Position numbers and translations under genes: made by a program. From positions 9,161-33,628 of the forward strand of contig NZVF01000081.1 of NCBI GenBank assembly GCA_002698165.1: a stretch of 24,468 nucleotides of DNA, in the 5' to 3' direction. Source of the stretch: Planktomarina sp. (lineage in GTDB: Bacteria; Pseudomonadota; Alphaproteobacteria; Rhodobacterales; Rhodobacteraceae). This document shows, piece by piece, positions 1 through 8,632 of the stretch. Under the pieces are notes generated by a model, which saw nothing but the letters and a program-made list of their open reading frames with translations, ran no database searches and was not told the origin of the DNA. Within the stretch, counting starts at the first letter, position 1, and every line of letters begins with the position of its first letter.

Positions 1-1195
1 TATGATATTTGTCTGATATTTCCTTGTCGCTGAGTGGTAGGTCGTTGTCACCGCGTGGAGTACGTGGAGCGGCTTCATGTCTTGTGCCATCCCTCAGCAA
101 GATTGAGACTTGAGCCCAGCGTTTGCCATCGCTAATCTGTGTTAAATGGGGATCATCAATCAGAGTTGTAGCATTGCTGATACGCAAAATTTCAGGGTTT
201 CTCATGGCTGATACATCCAGCTCTGATAACCCCAATTGGCCACGCACAATCATGCAAGCCACGGGGAAAGCAATGGAATAGGCAAATTCATCGGCACTTA
301 CGGGAGAGTGACCTGCAAGGCGGGTGGCATTGTGGAACGTTTTAATCTCTACTGATGCAATGTCATGATGTGATAATGCGTGTTGAGCCATCAGCTCCTC
401 TGCGGCATCAATACTCGGATGAGCCCAGCGGCAACAAGGGTAGGGCTTGTAATGGGTGTCAGTTACCATCTTCCAGCCTTCTCCCAAGCCCAGCCAATGT
501 GGACCTTGGCAGGTTAAAGCGGGTGCTCCAGTAAAGCCGGCCTTAGCGAGAATCCCGGCGGTGACACCTGTGGGCGCCCCCCAACCAACACCGTCACGTA
601 CCATGGTTGGATGATCGATGCATCGCAACATTTGGCTGCGTGGCCCGTGATATTCACCGATTCCAGCCGCTTCATGGATTTGAACCGCATTACAGCCCAA
701 TAACCGCGCAGTCATAGCGCCCACACCCACAGCTGTCCAGGCGCCAGATGTATGGTACTCGGCGCAGGAGGCGTGCAGTGTGAGCCCGGCGCGGTACGAA
801 ATTTCATAGGCCAATGCCAAATAAGTGGCCAAGTCTTGCCCCGTCAATCCCCGCCCATCAGCTAAGGCAAAAATACTAGGAAAAATTGCAGATCCTGCGT
901 GGCCTTTGCAAGGTGAGGTTCCGTCATGAGCATCGATGCTGTCAATGGTCATAGCCCCGGACATTGCAGCCCCAGCTTCACTGGCGATGTTGCCATCAAA
1001 AAGGCAGCGTGCTGATGACGCAGCGGTGGCGCCAAATAATGATTGAGCCGTTTTGGTACCGATTTTAGCCATGTCACTTTGTGACCCAATGGCTGCAACT
1101 CCCAAAGTGTCAAGCAATGAGCGGCGCAAAATCCAAAGCACACTTTCGGGTAAAGCTCTGTACGTGAGACCGGCGGCAAAGTCTTTCATTAACAT
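1..1195 (-). CDS. MmgE/PrpD family protein (C-terminus cut by window edge)
   Basis: My reading of the minus strand gives an uninterrupted frame of about 398 codons running off the left edge. The family includes 2-methylcitrate dehydratase and cis-aconitate decarboxylase; the substrate of this member is unknown. Visible family signatures are an N-terminal LLDTLGVAAIGS stretch, the DSIDAHDGTSPCKGHAG block around residues 85-102, and KPYPCCRWAHPSIDA near residue 275. The family is usually about 450 residues, so roughly the last 50 are missing. The start at ATG 1195 is preferred over ATG 1189 because GGAG lies 8 nt upstream. The gene is divergent from the DMT permease. Its GC content is visibly higher (about 55% in sampled rows) than the genes that follow, so it may be host backbone rather than part of the island. 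Confidence 0.88.
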   Translation of the reverse strand, partial: MLMKDFAAGLTYRALPESVLWILRRSLLDTLGVAAIGSQSDMAKIGTKTAQSLFGATAASSARCLFDGNIASEAGAAMSGAMTIDSIDAHDGTSPCKGHAGSAIFPSIFALADGRGLTGQDLATYLALAYEISYRAGLTLHASCAEYHTSGAWTAVGVGAMTARLLGCNAVQIHEAAGIGEYHGPRSQMLRCIDHPTMVRDGVGWGAPTGVTAGILAKAGFTGAPALTCQGPHWLGLGEGWKMVTDTHYKPYPCCRWAHPSIDAAEELMAQHALSHHDIASVEIKTFHNATRLAGHSPVSADEFAYSIAFPVACMIVRGQLGLSELDVSAMRNPEILRISNATTLIDDPHLTQISDGKRWAQVSILLRDGTRHEAAPRTPRGDNDLPLSDKEISDKYH

Positions 1196-1349
1196 AGGGG
1201 CATCTCCAAAGTTGTTACCTGTCTTGAAAAACTTTTTCATTAAATTAGCCAGTACTTTGTTTCTAATATAGCAAATTCTGTTTCAGAAAACGACTGATGT
1301 GGTCGTATTTGAACCTGAATAATTGTATAAATTGATAGATCCATCTTGA

Positions 1350-2243
1350 ATGATCCCAACAAATGTATCTGTTGATATAAGCCCAAGACGAGCTTACGCT
1401 ATGATCTTGATGCTTATTGGCTCCATCATTATTAGCTTTGGTGGATTAGCTATTCGAAACATAGAGATGGCTGATAACTGGCAAATCAACTTTTACAGGT
1501 CGATTTCATTTGGGCTAGCAATATTGATAGTTTTGCTTTTCCGATATGGAAAAAGAGGGCATCAGAAACTTACAGGTATTGGGTTACAGGGTGTTTTAGC
1601 TGCCGTATTGCTTGGCGGTGCTAGTATTTCCTTTTTGCTAGCAATAACAAATACGACTGTTGCGGCTACGACCTTTACTCTTAGTTCGATACCGTTCTTA
1701 ACGGCCATTATGGCTTGGCTCTTTCTTGGTGAGCGTATTGGTAAATCTACTGTTATCACAATGGTGATAGCAGGAGTTGGGATCTCTCTTATGTTTGTTC
1801 AAGGCTTAGGGTCTGGAACATTTTATGGTAATTTTATGGCATTTCTATGTGCCCTTGGGTTTTCTTATTATACTATAATAATTCGTCGAAATCGCGGTTT
1901 GGAGATGCTCCCAACTCTGATCTTATCTAATTTAATAATAATGCTTATAGCCCTAATTTTTACTTGGGACGATTTACTTATTTCTTGGAATGATTTGCTC
2001 CTTTGTTTTGTTCTTGGAGGACTTTTATCTGCCACAGTCAACACACTTTTTATCATTGCTGCGAAGCATCTATTTGCAGCAGAATTGACACTTTTTATGC
2101 TCTTGGAATTTACGCTAGGCCCTATATGGGTTTGGATTTTTGTAAATGAGGTACCCACAGGATGGACCTTAATTGGGGGAAGTATCGTGATATTGGCGGT
2201 GCTTTTGAAATCAGCATCTGAGCTTCGCAAAGTTAAAATTTAA
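1350..2243 (+). CDS. DMT-superfamily permease (EamA type)
   Basis: A 297-residue, very hydrophobic protein with about ten predicted membrane segments arranged as two EamA repeats (roughly residues 15-140 and 152-290). FLGERIGKS at the end of the first repeat is a typical EamA feature, and the end of the second has the matching FVNEVPTGW. Such proteins are inner-membrane metabolite exporters or importers; the substrate cannot be read from sequence. No clear Shine-Dalgarno precedes ATG 1350, and an internal ATG at 1398-1400 starting MILMLIGS is an alternative. The gene converges on the RraA-type gene with a 44-nt gap, and no copy of the 21-bp operator lies upstream, so membership of the catabolic regulon is not shown. 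Confidence 0.85.
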   Translation: MIPTNVSVDISPRRAYAMILMLIGSIIISFGGLAIRNIEMADNWQINFYRSISFGLAILIVLLFRYGKRGHQKLTGIGLQGVLAAVLLGGASISFLLAITNTTVAATTFTLSSIPFLTAIMAWLFLGERIGKSTVITMVIAGVGISLMFVQGLGSGTFYGNFMAFLCALGFSYYTIIIRRNRGLEMLPTLILSNLIIMLIALIFTWDDLLISWNDLLLCFVLGGLLSATVNTLFIIAAKHLFAAELTLFMLLEFTLGPIWVWIFVNEVPTGWTLIGGSIVILAVLLKSASELRKVKI

Positions 2244-2287
2244 CTTTCCTTTACTTAATCTAGCCCAGAAGCACCCACTTTGGAATT

Positions 2288-2941
2288 TTAAAGTTCGTCC
2301 CAATTTTGTACTTCACCACGCAGCACTTGATCTTCTAATATTGTTTCTTGATGAGAAATCGATTGGAGCAAATTTAATATATCTTCTGTCATTTCTTGTG
2401 GTACGCAAACCACACCACTCTCATCGGCAACTATGATATCCCCTGGGGCAATTTTTGCTTCGCCAATTACTATCGTTTCGTTTATCGAGCCGAAAGTAAA
2501 TTCGTTCCGACTTCGTCGAGGGCATACTCCAGTTGCCCAGACTGGGTAGCCACATTCGCGGATTTCCTCAACATCACGACAGGTGCCCCACATTATTGTC
2601 CCACAGACACCACGTTTTTGAGCAAGTTTAGACGCAAGCCCTCCCCAAGCAGAAGCAGTTTTAGTTCCACCAAGATCCATAATGACTACTTGACCAGACG
2701 ACATTGTTTTCAGAACTTGCTCTAGTGGTTTTCCAACCCCTCCACCAAATCTCCACGCATCTGGATCAGCTGATTTTTCAGTAAATCGAACGGGCATAGC
2801 TCGACCAACTATTCTACCCTGGCCATAACGTTGAGCGCTTACTCCAGCTATTACTCCATTGATGCCTTTTTCGTCTAAAGCATCAGATATAGCGGCTGTT
2901 GGATATTCTGAAAACTGAGCCTCTACCGATAGAGTTTCCAT
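2288..2941 (-). CDS. RraA-family aldolase (4-hydroxy-4-methyl-2-oxoglutarate aldolase-like)
   Basis: A 217-residue protein of the RraA/HMG-aldolase fold. These class II enzymes use a divalent metal to cleave 2-keto-4-hydroxy acids to pyruvate plus an aldehyde or keto acid; others of the fold only inhibit RNase E. Visible signatures are PTAAISDAL near the N-terminus, VIMDLGGTKTASAWGGLAS at about 86-104, and the Arg-Asp pair R122-D123 in WGTCRDVEEI, which matches the catalytic Arg and metal-linked Asp of the aldolases. The start ATG has AAGGA 7 nt upstream. It follows the enolase-superfamily gene by 14 nt and is probably co-transcribed, which favours a role in cleaving the 2-keto-3-deoxy sugar acid made by that enzyme (inference). 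It could instead be a non-enzymatic RraA homologue, but the Arg-Asp pair argues against this. Confidence 0.82.
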   Translation of the reverse strand: METLSVEAQFSEYPTAAISDALDEKGINGVIAGVSAQRYGQGRIVGRAMPVRFTEKSADPDAWRFGGGVGKPLEQVLKTMSSGQVVIMDLGGTKTASAWGGLASKLAQKRGVCGTIMWGTCRDVEEIRECGYPVWATGVCPRRSRNEFTFGSINETIVIGEAKIAPGDIIVADESGVVCVPQEMTEDILNLLQSISHQETILEDQVLRGEVQNWDEL

Positions 2942-2955
2942 CCTTTTTTCCTTTT

Positions 2956-4125
2956 TTATGTGAAGCTTTCAAATGATATTTGATGTTTCTTTATAAAATC
3001 CCAGTCGTAAGTGACGCCCATTCCTGGTCCGGTAGGAACCGAAACATTACCATCCTTATCGATGCAATCCAAACCATCTCTATAATCATCGGCATAAATA
3101 TCCATACACCTACCAATTTGCTGAGTTTTTGGATGAACTAAAGACATTTCATAAAAGTTACTGTTTCTTACTGCGGACATTAATTGGCGGTGTGCTGGAT
3201 GAGGACCGTGTATTTCTACATCAAGACCAAATCCCTCAGACGCGTGCGCAATCTTAAATGCTCCAGTTATGCCACCGTCATACTCTGCATCAGCGCGAAC
3301 AAAATCTGTTCCCTCAGCGACAATAAAATTTACATGCTCTTCCAGACCTCTTACATGTTCCGTCTGTAGCAGAGGTGTTTTAAGTCTTTGCCGTAACATT
3401 CTATGGGCTGTTGTTGATACACCTGAGTCTCTATAAGCATCCTCCAACCACAAATACTGAGCTTCATCACAAGCTTGTCCGACCGCGAGAACTTCAGTGA
3501 ACGTTCTTAGTTTGCAAGCTGGATCAATCATTAATGGAAAACCGTCACCAACGGCTTGTCTAACTTTGAGAATAGTACTGACTAATTCATTTATCGAGTA
3601 GTCTTCCCAAATATGAATTTTATAACCTTTGTACCCCATTTCTTTGCATTGAGTCGCAAAGTCTGCGAACGCTTCAGGGCTATCAAGGCCTCCGGCTCTG
3701 TCGCCGGACATTGTAGAAGCATATGTAGGAAGAGTTTTTCTGTAACCGCCGAGTAACTCGCTTACCGAACATCCATAAAGTTTTCCGGCAAGATCCCAAA
3801 GAGGAATGTCTATCATTCCCATACCCATTTTATCAAATTTTCGTAAACACCTTTTAGCATCGTTATAAATGAGTTCGCGCTCCAGAGGGTTTTTCCCGAC
3901 AACATGGTCTACAAACTTTTTAAGTTGCGAAAAACCTACAGCATCTCCACCAACAAACTCGCCAGTAATTCCATGATTAGTATTAATTTGAACACTAAAT
4001 GCTTTAACGGTTTTTTTTCCTCCAGGTTCGTAAATCAAACTAAACCCGCTTGGGTCTAAACCCAAGTCTGGCAGACTAAAAGCGCTCAAACCAACGTCAA
4101 CAGATGTGATCTTAATATTTGACAT
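2956..4125 (-). CDS. Mandelate racemase/muconate lactonizing (enolase superfamily) enzyme 1, probable sugar-acid dehydratase or cycloisomerase
   Basis: A 389-residue two-domain enolase-superfamily protein: N-terminal capping domain to about residue 130, then a modified TIM barrel. Residues matching the mandelate racemase group are the metal ligands D201 (MIDPAC), E228 (LWLEDA) and E256 (LQTEH), and the dyad D279 (RADAEYDGG) and H306 (EIHGPH); D-to-H spacing of 27 equals that of mandelate racemase. The second-strand motif is K169-I-H171 (KxH) rather than KxK. Members of this subgroup dehydrate aldonic or aldaric acids, and some are cycloisomerases of anhydro-sugar acids. It is about 67% identical, by ungapped hand alignment, to the second copy at 11447-12619. 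The start is ATG 4125: an in-frame stop lies two codons upstream, and AGGAG is rather far away (about 14 nt). It leads an operon with the RraA-type aldolase and has an operator 36 nt upstream. Confidence 0.9.
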   Translation of the reverse strand: MSNIKITSVDVGLSAFSLPDLGLDPSGFSLIYEPGGKKTVKAFSVQINTNHGITGEFVGGDAVGFSQLKKFVDHVVGKNPLERELIYNDAKRCLRKFDKMGMGMIDIPLWDLAGKLYGCSVSELLGGYRKTLPTYASTMSGDRAGGLDSPEAFADFATQCKEMGYKGYKIHIWEDYSINELVSTILKVRQAVGDGFPLMIDPACKLRTFTEVLAVGQACDEAQYLWLEDAYRDSGVSTTAHRMLRQRLKTPLLQTEHVRGLEEHVNFIVAEGTDFVRADAEYDGGITGAFKIAHASEGFGLDVEIHGPHPAHRQLMSAVRNSNFYEMSLVHPKTQQIGRCMDIYADDYRDGLDCIDKDGNVSVPTGPGMGVTYDWDFIKKHQISFESFT

Positions 4126-4160
4126 TTTTATTACAAAATCTCCTAATAGAGTGGATATAA

Positions 4161-4181
4161 ATCTGCATGTAACATGTAGAT
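4161..4181. promoter_or_regulatory. 21-bp palindromic operator, site 1 (enolase 1 promoter)
   Basis: Two 10-bp arms around a central A at 4171, core TGCATGTAACATGTA, one mismatch from a perfect palindrome. It lies 36 bp upstream of the enolase 1 start. Read towards that gene (minus strand) it is followed directly by TTATAT, a plausible -10 element. It is one of five copies in the window. Binding by the local GntR/FCD protein is inferred. Confidence 0.8.
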
Positions 4182-4326
4182 AGTCAACAGTTAAAGAAAC
4201 CCATGTGGTTTCTTTCTAATATTGTTAAAAATTTTCTTTTAGAGTTCTCATTTATCAATCTTTGACGTTTATATTATTTGTTTAGTAATAAATAGTTGAC
4301 TCTATGTACGATTTAAAATCTTATTA

Positions 4327-4347
4327 ATCTACATGTAATATGTAGAT
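4327..4347. promoter_or_regulatory. 21-bp palindromic operator, site 2 (ABC importer promoter)
   Basis: Arms around a central A at 4337, core TACATGTAATATGTA, one arm mismatch. It lies 41 bp upstream of the binding-protein ATG and is followed directly by TATATG (4348-4353), a possible -10 element. It shares the 263-bp divergent intergenic region with site 1, so one regulator could control import and the enolase/RraA operon together. Confidence 0.8.
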
Positions 4348-4388
4348 TATATGATCTAATTTTGAGTTGTTATTTAATGGGGGGAAAC

Positions 4389-5663
4389 ATGTTTCTTAAA
4401 AATATAACATCAAAAGCTCTTGTGAGCGCTATAGTTTTGGGGCAGGCAGGAATAGCTTGTGCTGACAGTATAAAAGTATCTGGTTGGCACCAACTTTTTG
4501 ATTTTTCTAAGCCTGCAATACTGATGGCGGAGAAAAAATATGAAGAAAAAAATGCTGGTACAGATCTAATAATGGTCGATACTGCTTTTGGGCAAGCTTT
4601 GCAGCAAGCAACTGTATCGACGATAGCGGGTAATCCATCTGACGTTATACAACTTGTTGCTGGTTGGGTGCCTGCGATGGCTGAAATTGGTGGCTTGCAA
4701 CCATTAGATAACTTACTGACGCAAGATGAGATAAATTCTATTCCCAAAACGTCTCGGGACGCACTTTCTTGGGAAGGTAATTTGGTTGCGGTTCCGTGGA
4801 ACCCAGGACCAATTTTAATGCATTACAATAGAAATTTGATGAAAGAAGCAGGTCTCGACCCTGACAATCCACCAAAGACTTGGCCGGAGTTAAAAGAGGC
4901 CGTGATGGCAATTTGTAAATTGCCTGAGCGCAACGGTGGGTCAGTTTATGGGGTCGCTCTTCGTACATCCCAAAATCCAAACTCAGCACAATGGAGTATC
5001 CCAATAGTTTACGGGCATGGTGGTGACGTACAGGTTGATAATGTTCCTGGGGTGAACAACAAAAGTGTGAGCAGTGCGCTAGACTGGATTGCTGATGTTG
5101 TAAATTCAAATTGTAGCCCAGTCGGATTTGGGTTTGCTGAAACGCGAACGCTATTTGCTCAAGAGCGTGCTGGTTTCATTTTTGAAGGACCTTGGGGACG
5201 TGGCTTGGTTAAAAATATGTCGGATGGGAAACTAACAGTGGAACCAGATGGAGATGTTTGGGTTTCACAGATGCCGGCTGCACCGGATGGAAATGTTAGA
5301 ACGATTGGAAATCCAATCGTTGCAACAGTATCTTCAAAGACAAAAAATCCTGAACTTGCTGTGGATTTCATCAGAACTGTTCTTTTTGATAAGGACATAA
5401 CAGATGAATTTTTTACATCGTCCGGGTTACTTCCTTCTAGTAGTATGGATATCCTTGGCTCTGGAATAGTTGGCGCCGATGCATATGCTCAGTTATTTGT
5501 TGACGCATTACCCTTTACTTATGACACTCCAATAAAAAGTTCTAAGTTTAATATGATAATGGGAGAGCTAGCTATTGGGATGCAGGAAGTAATTAGCGGT
5601 GCAAATGCAGACGAAGTACTGGTTGAAGTTCAAGCAAAGATTGAATCGAAATTAAAAAGATAG
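4389..5663 (+). CDS. ABC transporter extracellular solute-binding protein (family 1, sugar type)
   Basis: A 424-residue periplasmic binding protein for an ABC sugar importer of the UgpB/MalE class. The start at ATG 4389 is chosen because GGGGGG (4379-4384) sits 4 nt upstream and because it gives a clean signal peptide: MFLKNITSK, a hydrophobic stretch, then cleavage near GIACA|DS. Longer in-frame starts (TTG 4362, ATG 4377) would spoil both. The mature protein begins SIKVSGWHQLFDF and carries family-typical blocks such as AVPWNPGPILMHYNRNLMKEAGLD and a C-terminal helix-rich lobe. It is the first gene of the importer operon, under operator site 2, and is separated from the ATPase gene by a strong hairpin. 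The ligand is probably a mono- or small oligosaccharide or sugar acid, possibly sulfated; this is inferred only from neighbours. Confidence 0.9.
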   Translation: MFLKNITSKALVSAIVLGQAGIACADSIKVSGWHQLFDFSKPAILMAEKKYEEKNAGTDLIMVDTAFGQALQQATVSTIAGNPSDVIQLVAGWVPAMAEIGGLQPLDNLLTQDEINSIPKTSRDALSWEGNLVAVPWNPGPILMHYNRNLMKEAGLDPDNPPKTWPELKEAVMAICKLPERNGGSVYGVALRTSQNPNSAQWSIPIVYGHGGDVQVDNVPGVNNKSVSSALDWIADVVNSNCSPVGFGFAETRTLFAQERAGFIFEGPWGRGLVKNMSDGKLTVEPDGDVWVSQMPAAPDGNVRTIGNPIVATVSSKTKNPELAVDFIRTVLFDKDITDEFFTSSGLLPSSSMDILGSGIVGADAYAQLFVDALPFTYDTPIKSSKFNMIMGELAIGMQEVISGANADEVLVEVQAKIESKLKR

Positions 5664-5694
5664 TTCAAATTATCTTTTAGCTGTAAACAAAAAT

Positions 5695-5719
5695 GACATC
5701 CGCCATAAAGGCGGATGTC
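5695..5719 (+). terminator. Perfect 10-bp hairpin between binding protein and ATPase genes
   Basis: GACATCCGCC (5695-5704), loop ATAAA, then GGCGGATGTC (5710-5719) form a perfect GC-rich stem 31 nt after the binding-protein stop. No U-run follows, so it is not a classical intrinsic terminator. In importer operons such hairpins commonly protect the upstream mRNA from 3' exonucleases or cause partial termination, giving more binding protein than membrane components (established pattern, applied here by inference). Confidence 0.7.
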
Positions 5720-5758
5720 TCGATTAATAGTGTGTTGAAAAAAGATATGAGGAATTAA

Positions 5759-6841
5759 TTGTCCTACGTAAAATTAAGTAATATCAGTAAAGCTTTTGAC
5801 CGGGTTGAGGTCTTAAAAGATATTAACTTAGAAATAAAAAAAGATGAGTTTTGCGTTCTGGTGGGTCCTTCTGGTTGTGGGAAATCCACCTTACTGAGGA
5901 TTATTGCTGGGTTAGAAAGTACCTCATCTGGATCACTAAGCATTAATAATAATGACGTTACCGAATTGCGCCCGCGAGATAGAAATATTGCGATGGTGTT
6001 TCAAAATTATGCGCTTTATCCACACCTAACTGTGAGGAGTAATATGGAGTTTGGTTTGAAACTGGATAAAACTCCTAAAGAGCAGATAAACCGGCTAGTA
6101 AATGAAGCCGCAGAAATTTTGAAGCTAGAGCCCTACCTAAGCCGCTATCCAAAGCAGCTTTCGGGAGGACAGCGCCAAAGGGTGGCAATGGGTCGTGCAA
6201 TTGTTAGGAACCCATCGTTATTTTTATTTGATGAGCCTTTGTCAAATCTTGATGCAAAACTTCGGACCAAAATGAGGACGGAAATAAAGAGCCTGCACTT
6301 TCGCCTGAAAAGTACCACCATTTACGTTACACACGACCAGATAGAAGCTATGACAATGGCCGATAAAATTGTTGTCATGAACGAAGGAAAAATAATTCAA
6401 GTTGGGACTCCGCTTGAATTGTTTGACAATCCAAAAAACTTATTTGTGGCTTCGTTTTTGGGGTCCCCAGAAATAAATCTATTTCGAGGTATCGTTCAAA
6501 TAGTGAATAAAAATTACGTTTTAAAACTAAACGAAACTTCAAGCTTAGATTTGCCAAAAAACCTTAAGCTTCAGGAAGACCAGGACATAATAATAGGTGT
6601 TCGACCACAAGCTTTGAACATTTCATCAAAAACCACACAGCTGCAATCACAGATAAGTATTATTGAAAACACTGGCACCAGCACGTTTGTGTTTTCAAAA
6701 ATTGGTTCCAAAGATTATTGTTCGGAGGTGGATAGAAATCTTAACGTTCAAGTTGGAGATGTTATTTCTTTATCTGCCGAACCAAAAAAGATGATGATTT
6801 TTGATCCAAGAACGGGCGAAAGATTAAAAAATGAAGAGTGA
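5759..6841 (+). CDS. ABC transporter ATP-binding protein (MalK/UgpC family)
   Basis: A 360-residue nucleotide-binding subunit that powers sugar import at the inner membrane. All catalytic elements are present: Walker [10 protein letters not shown] (36-44), Q-loop Q82, signature LSGGQRQ (134-140), Walker B LFLFDEP (154-160) with E159, D-loop LSNLD and switch H192. The C-terminal part from about residue 235 is a TOBE-type regulatory domain, as in MalK/UgpC. The initiator appears to be TTG at 5759: GAGGA (5749-5753) lies 5 nt upstream and the resulting N-terminus, [13 protein letters not shown], matches the family. The next gene follows after 9 nt. Members of this family sometimes serve more than one importer, but a complete permease pair sits directly downstream here. 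Confidence 0.93.
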   Translation: MSYVKLSNISKAFDRVEVLKDINLEIKKDEFCVLVGPSGCGKSTLLRIIAGLESTSSGSLSINNNDVTELRPRDRNIAMVFQNYALYPHLTVRSNMEFGLKLDKTPKEQINRLVNEAAEILKLEPYLSRYPKQLSGGQRQRVAMGRAIVRNPSLFLFDEPLSNLDAKLRTKMRTEIKSLHFRLKSTTIYVTHDQIEAMTMADKIVVMNEGKIIQVGTPLELFDNPKNLFVASFLGSPEINLFRGIVQIVNKNYVLKLNETSSLDLPKNLKLQEDQDIIIGVRPQALNISSKTTQLQSQISIIENTGTSTFVFSKIGSKDYCSEVDRNLNVQVGDVISLSAEPKKMMIFDPRTGERLKNEE

Positions 6842-6850
6842 TCGATTTAG

Positions 6851-7726
6851 ATGTATTCGATAAAAAATAACAAAGTTTTATTGCTAGCTCTATGTCTTCC
6901 CGCAACTCTAATTGTGGCAGTTTTTATTATTTATCCAATAGCTAATGGCGTCTATATGAGTTTCACAGATGCCTCGCCACTGCGCCCTAATTCAAAATTC
7001 GTTGGACTTGAAAATTATAGGTATTTGTTCAAGGACGATGTTTACTGGCAGGTCTTGGGAAACACTCTGCTCATAATTGGTCTTGCCACCATTTTAGCGA
7101 TGGTAATATCAATTGGCCTCGCATTGTTGCTGAACAATGCCATTCGGTTTTCAGGTTTGTATAGATCCCTAATCTTTCAAACTTGGGTTGTTCCGTGGAT
7201 AGTAATAGCAATACTTTGGGGGTGGATTTTCAACACTGATTACGGCTTGGTAAATGGAACTTTAGCCCAATACGGTCTTATTGAAAAACAAATAGACTGG
7301 CTGTTTACAGGACGGTATGCCCAGTGGGCGATAATTTTGTGTTTTGCTTGGAGATCCATTCCTTTTTTGATGGTGATAATGTTAGCAGCACTTCAGGGCG
7401 TATCCAGTGAAGTGCTGGATGCTGCGGAAGTTGATGGAGCAAGATATTGGCAAAAAACATTTAAAGTTACGCTACCTCTAATACAGAATATTTCGTTAGC
7501 AGCAGCCTTAATGCAAGGTGTACGTATGTTTCAGGAGATGACACTTCCTTTTGTTCTAACGGAGGGTGGGCCAATGAATTCTACCATGGTTTTAAGTATG
7601 TATTCTTATAATCTGGCATTCGACTCTTGGGACTTTGCATTGGCAGCAACAGTCGGCAGTTTGTGGCTGGTGATGTTAGTACTATTTGGTGCTTTCTATC
7701 TAAAAACTGTCGTTCGAGAAATGTAG
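6851..7726 (+). CDS. ABC sugar transporter permease (MalF/UgpA type)
   Basis: A 291-residue inner-membrane protein with six predicted membrane segments, the first at about residues 9-30. The cytoplasmic EAA loop that docks on the ATPase is visible as DAAEVDGARYWQKTFKVTLP near residues 195-214. The length is typical of UgpA-type carbohydrate permeases (about 290). It lies 9 nt after the ATPase gene and 15 nt before the second permease, so it is part of the same operon. The Shine-Dalgarno is weak, consistent with translation coupled to the upstream gene. Confidence 0.92.
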   Translation: MYSIKNNKVLLLALCLPATLIVAVFIIYPIANGVYMSFTDASPLRPNSKFVGLENYRYLFKDDVYWQVLGNTLLIIGLATILAMVISIGLALLLNNAIRFSGLYRSLIFQTWVVPWIVIAILWGWIFNTDYGLVNGTLAQYGLIEKQIDWLFTGRYAQWAIILCFAWRSIPFLMVIMLAALQGVSSEVLDAAEVDGARYWQKTFKVTLPLIQNISLAAALMQGVRMFQEMTLPFVLTEGGPMNSTMVLSMYSYNLAFDSWDFALAATVGSLWLVMLVLFGAFYLKTVVREM

Positions 7727-7741
7727 AAAGAATTCTATGTA

Positions 7742-8593
7742 ATGGCATTTACTTTTTCAAAATTTGTTAGAAAATACCTCATTCCATATGGCCTCCAAGC
7801 ATCAGCTTTTTTGTCAACATTAATTTTAATATCTCCAATTATTTGGATGGTATCGACTTCTCTCAAGAAGGAGTCCGCAGTTTTTGATCGTCCCCCTGTT
7901 TGGATACCATCGGAAATATCCTTTGACAGTTATTTTCGGATAATGAATGGCTTTGTGGCAAACATATTATACAACAGTATTCTCGTTGCTTTGTTCGCAG
8001 CCATTATAGCAACGGTTGTTGGGGCTTTGACAGCATACGCTTTGTCACGTTTTGCAATTCCAGGAAAATCCACAATAATGTTATTTTTTCTGAGCTCTTT
8101 AGCATTTCCGATCCCATTACTGATGATGTCTATGTATATCCTTCTAATGAAACTTGGATTACTTGATACCTACTTATCTATGATTATAGGCCATTCAGTG
8201 ATCACATTACCCATTACAGTTTGGCTCATGAAAAACTTCATTGATCAAATTCCAAAGGAAATCGAGGAAGCAGCTTATGTCGAGGGGGCTAGTTTCTTTC
8301 GGATAATATTTTTTATAGTGTTTCCATTATCAATGCCGGCATTGACTGCCTCTGCCCTTTTTGTATTTGTGACATCCTGGAATGAACTATTTTTTGGCCT
8401 TTCTTTTATATCTTCTCCAGATTTGCGGACCGTTCCAGTTGGAATTAGTCAATCTTTTCTTCAAGAATTTAAAACAGACTGGACAGGAATGATGTCTTTG
8501 GCGGTGATAGTAACAATACCAATAGGTGTTATATTTGTATTTTTACAAAAATCATTTTTACGTGGGATGATCGCTGGCTCGGTCAAAGGTTAG
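7742..8593 (+). CDS. ABC sugar transporter permease (MalG/UgpE type)
   Basis: A 283-residue inner-membrane protein with six predicted membrane segments. After the first segment it has ISPIIWMVSTSLK, the usual pattern for MalG/UgpE-type partners, and the EAA loop EEAAYVEGASFFRIIFFIVF sits near residues 179-198. It should form a heterodimer with the permease encoded just upstream. The lactonase gene begins 39 nt downstream. Start at ATG 7742 is the first plausible codon after the preceding stop. Confidence 0.92.
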   Translation: MAFTFSKFVRKYLIPYGLQASAFLSTLILISPIIWMVSTSLKKESAVFDRPPVWIPSEISFDSYFRIMNGFVANILYNSILVALFAAIIATVVGALTAYALSRFAIPGKSTIMLFFLSSLAFPIPLLMMSMYILLMKLGLLDTYLSMIIGHSVITLPITVWLMKNFIDQIPKEIEEAAYVEGASFFRIIFFIVFPLSMPALTASALFVFVTSWNELFFGLSFISSPDLRTVPVGISQSFLQEFKTDWTGMMSLAVIVTIPIGVIFVFLQKSFLRGMIAGSVKG

Positions 8594-8632
8594 TAGTGGA
8601 CATACGTTTTTCTTGAGTAAGAAATCGAAGTG

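Noticed and set aside
949..1271. Small overlapping frames on both strands within the left-end gene
   Set aside because: They are out-of-frame shadows of the MmgE/PrpD gene, which explains the region with clear family motifs.
3352..3360. TTACATGTT inside enolase 1 as a further operator
   Set aside because: Only one half-site is present, inside coding sequence, with no symmetric partner.
4262..4301. TTGACG (4262) and TTGACT (4296) as -35 boxes for the importer promoter
   Set aside because: No good -10 lies 16-18 nt after TTGACT; TTGACG-18-TAATAA is possible but would place the start upstream of the operator. Not strong enough to annotate.
4385..4394. AAACATGTTT palindrome over the binding-protein start codon
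   Set aside because: It is short, lacks the second half of the 21-bp motif, and is explained by the start codon context.
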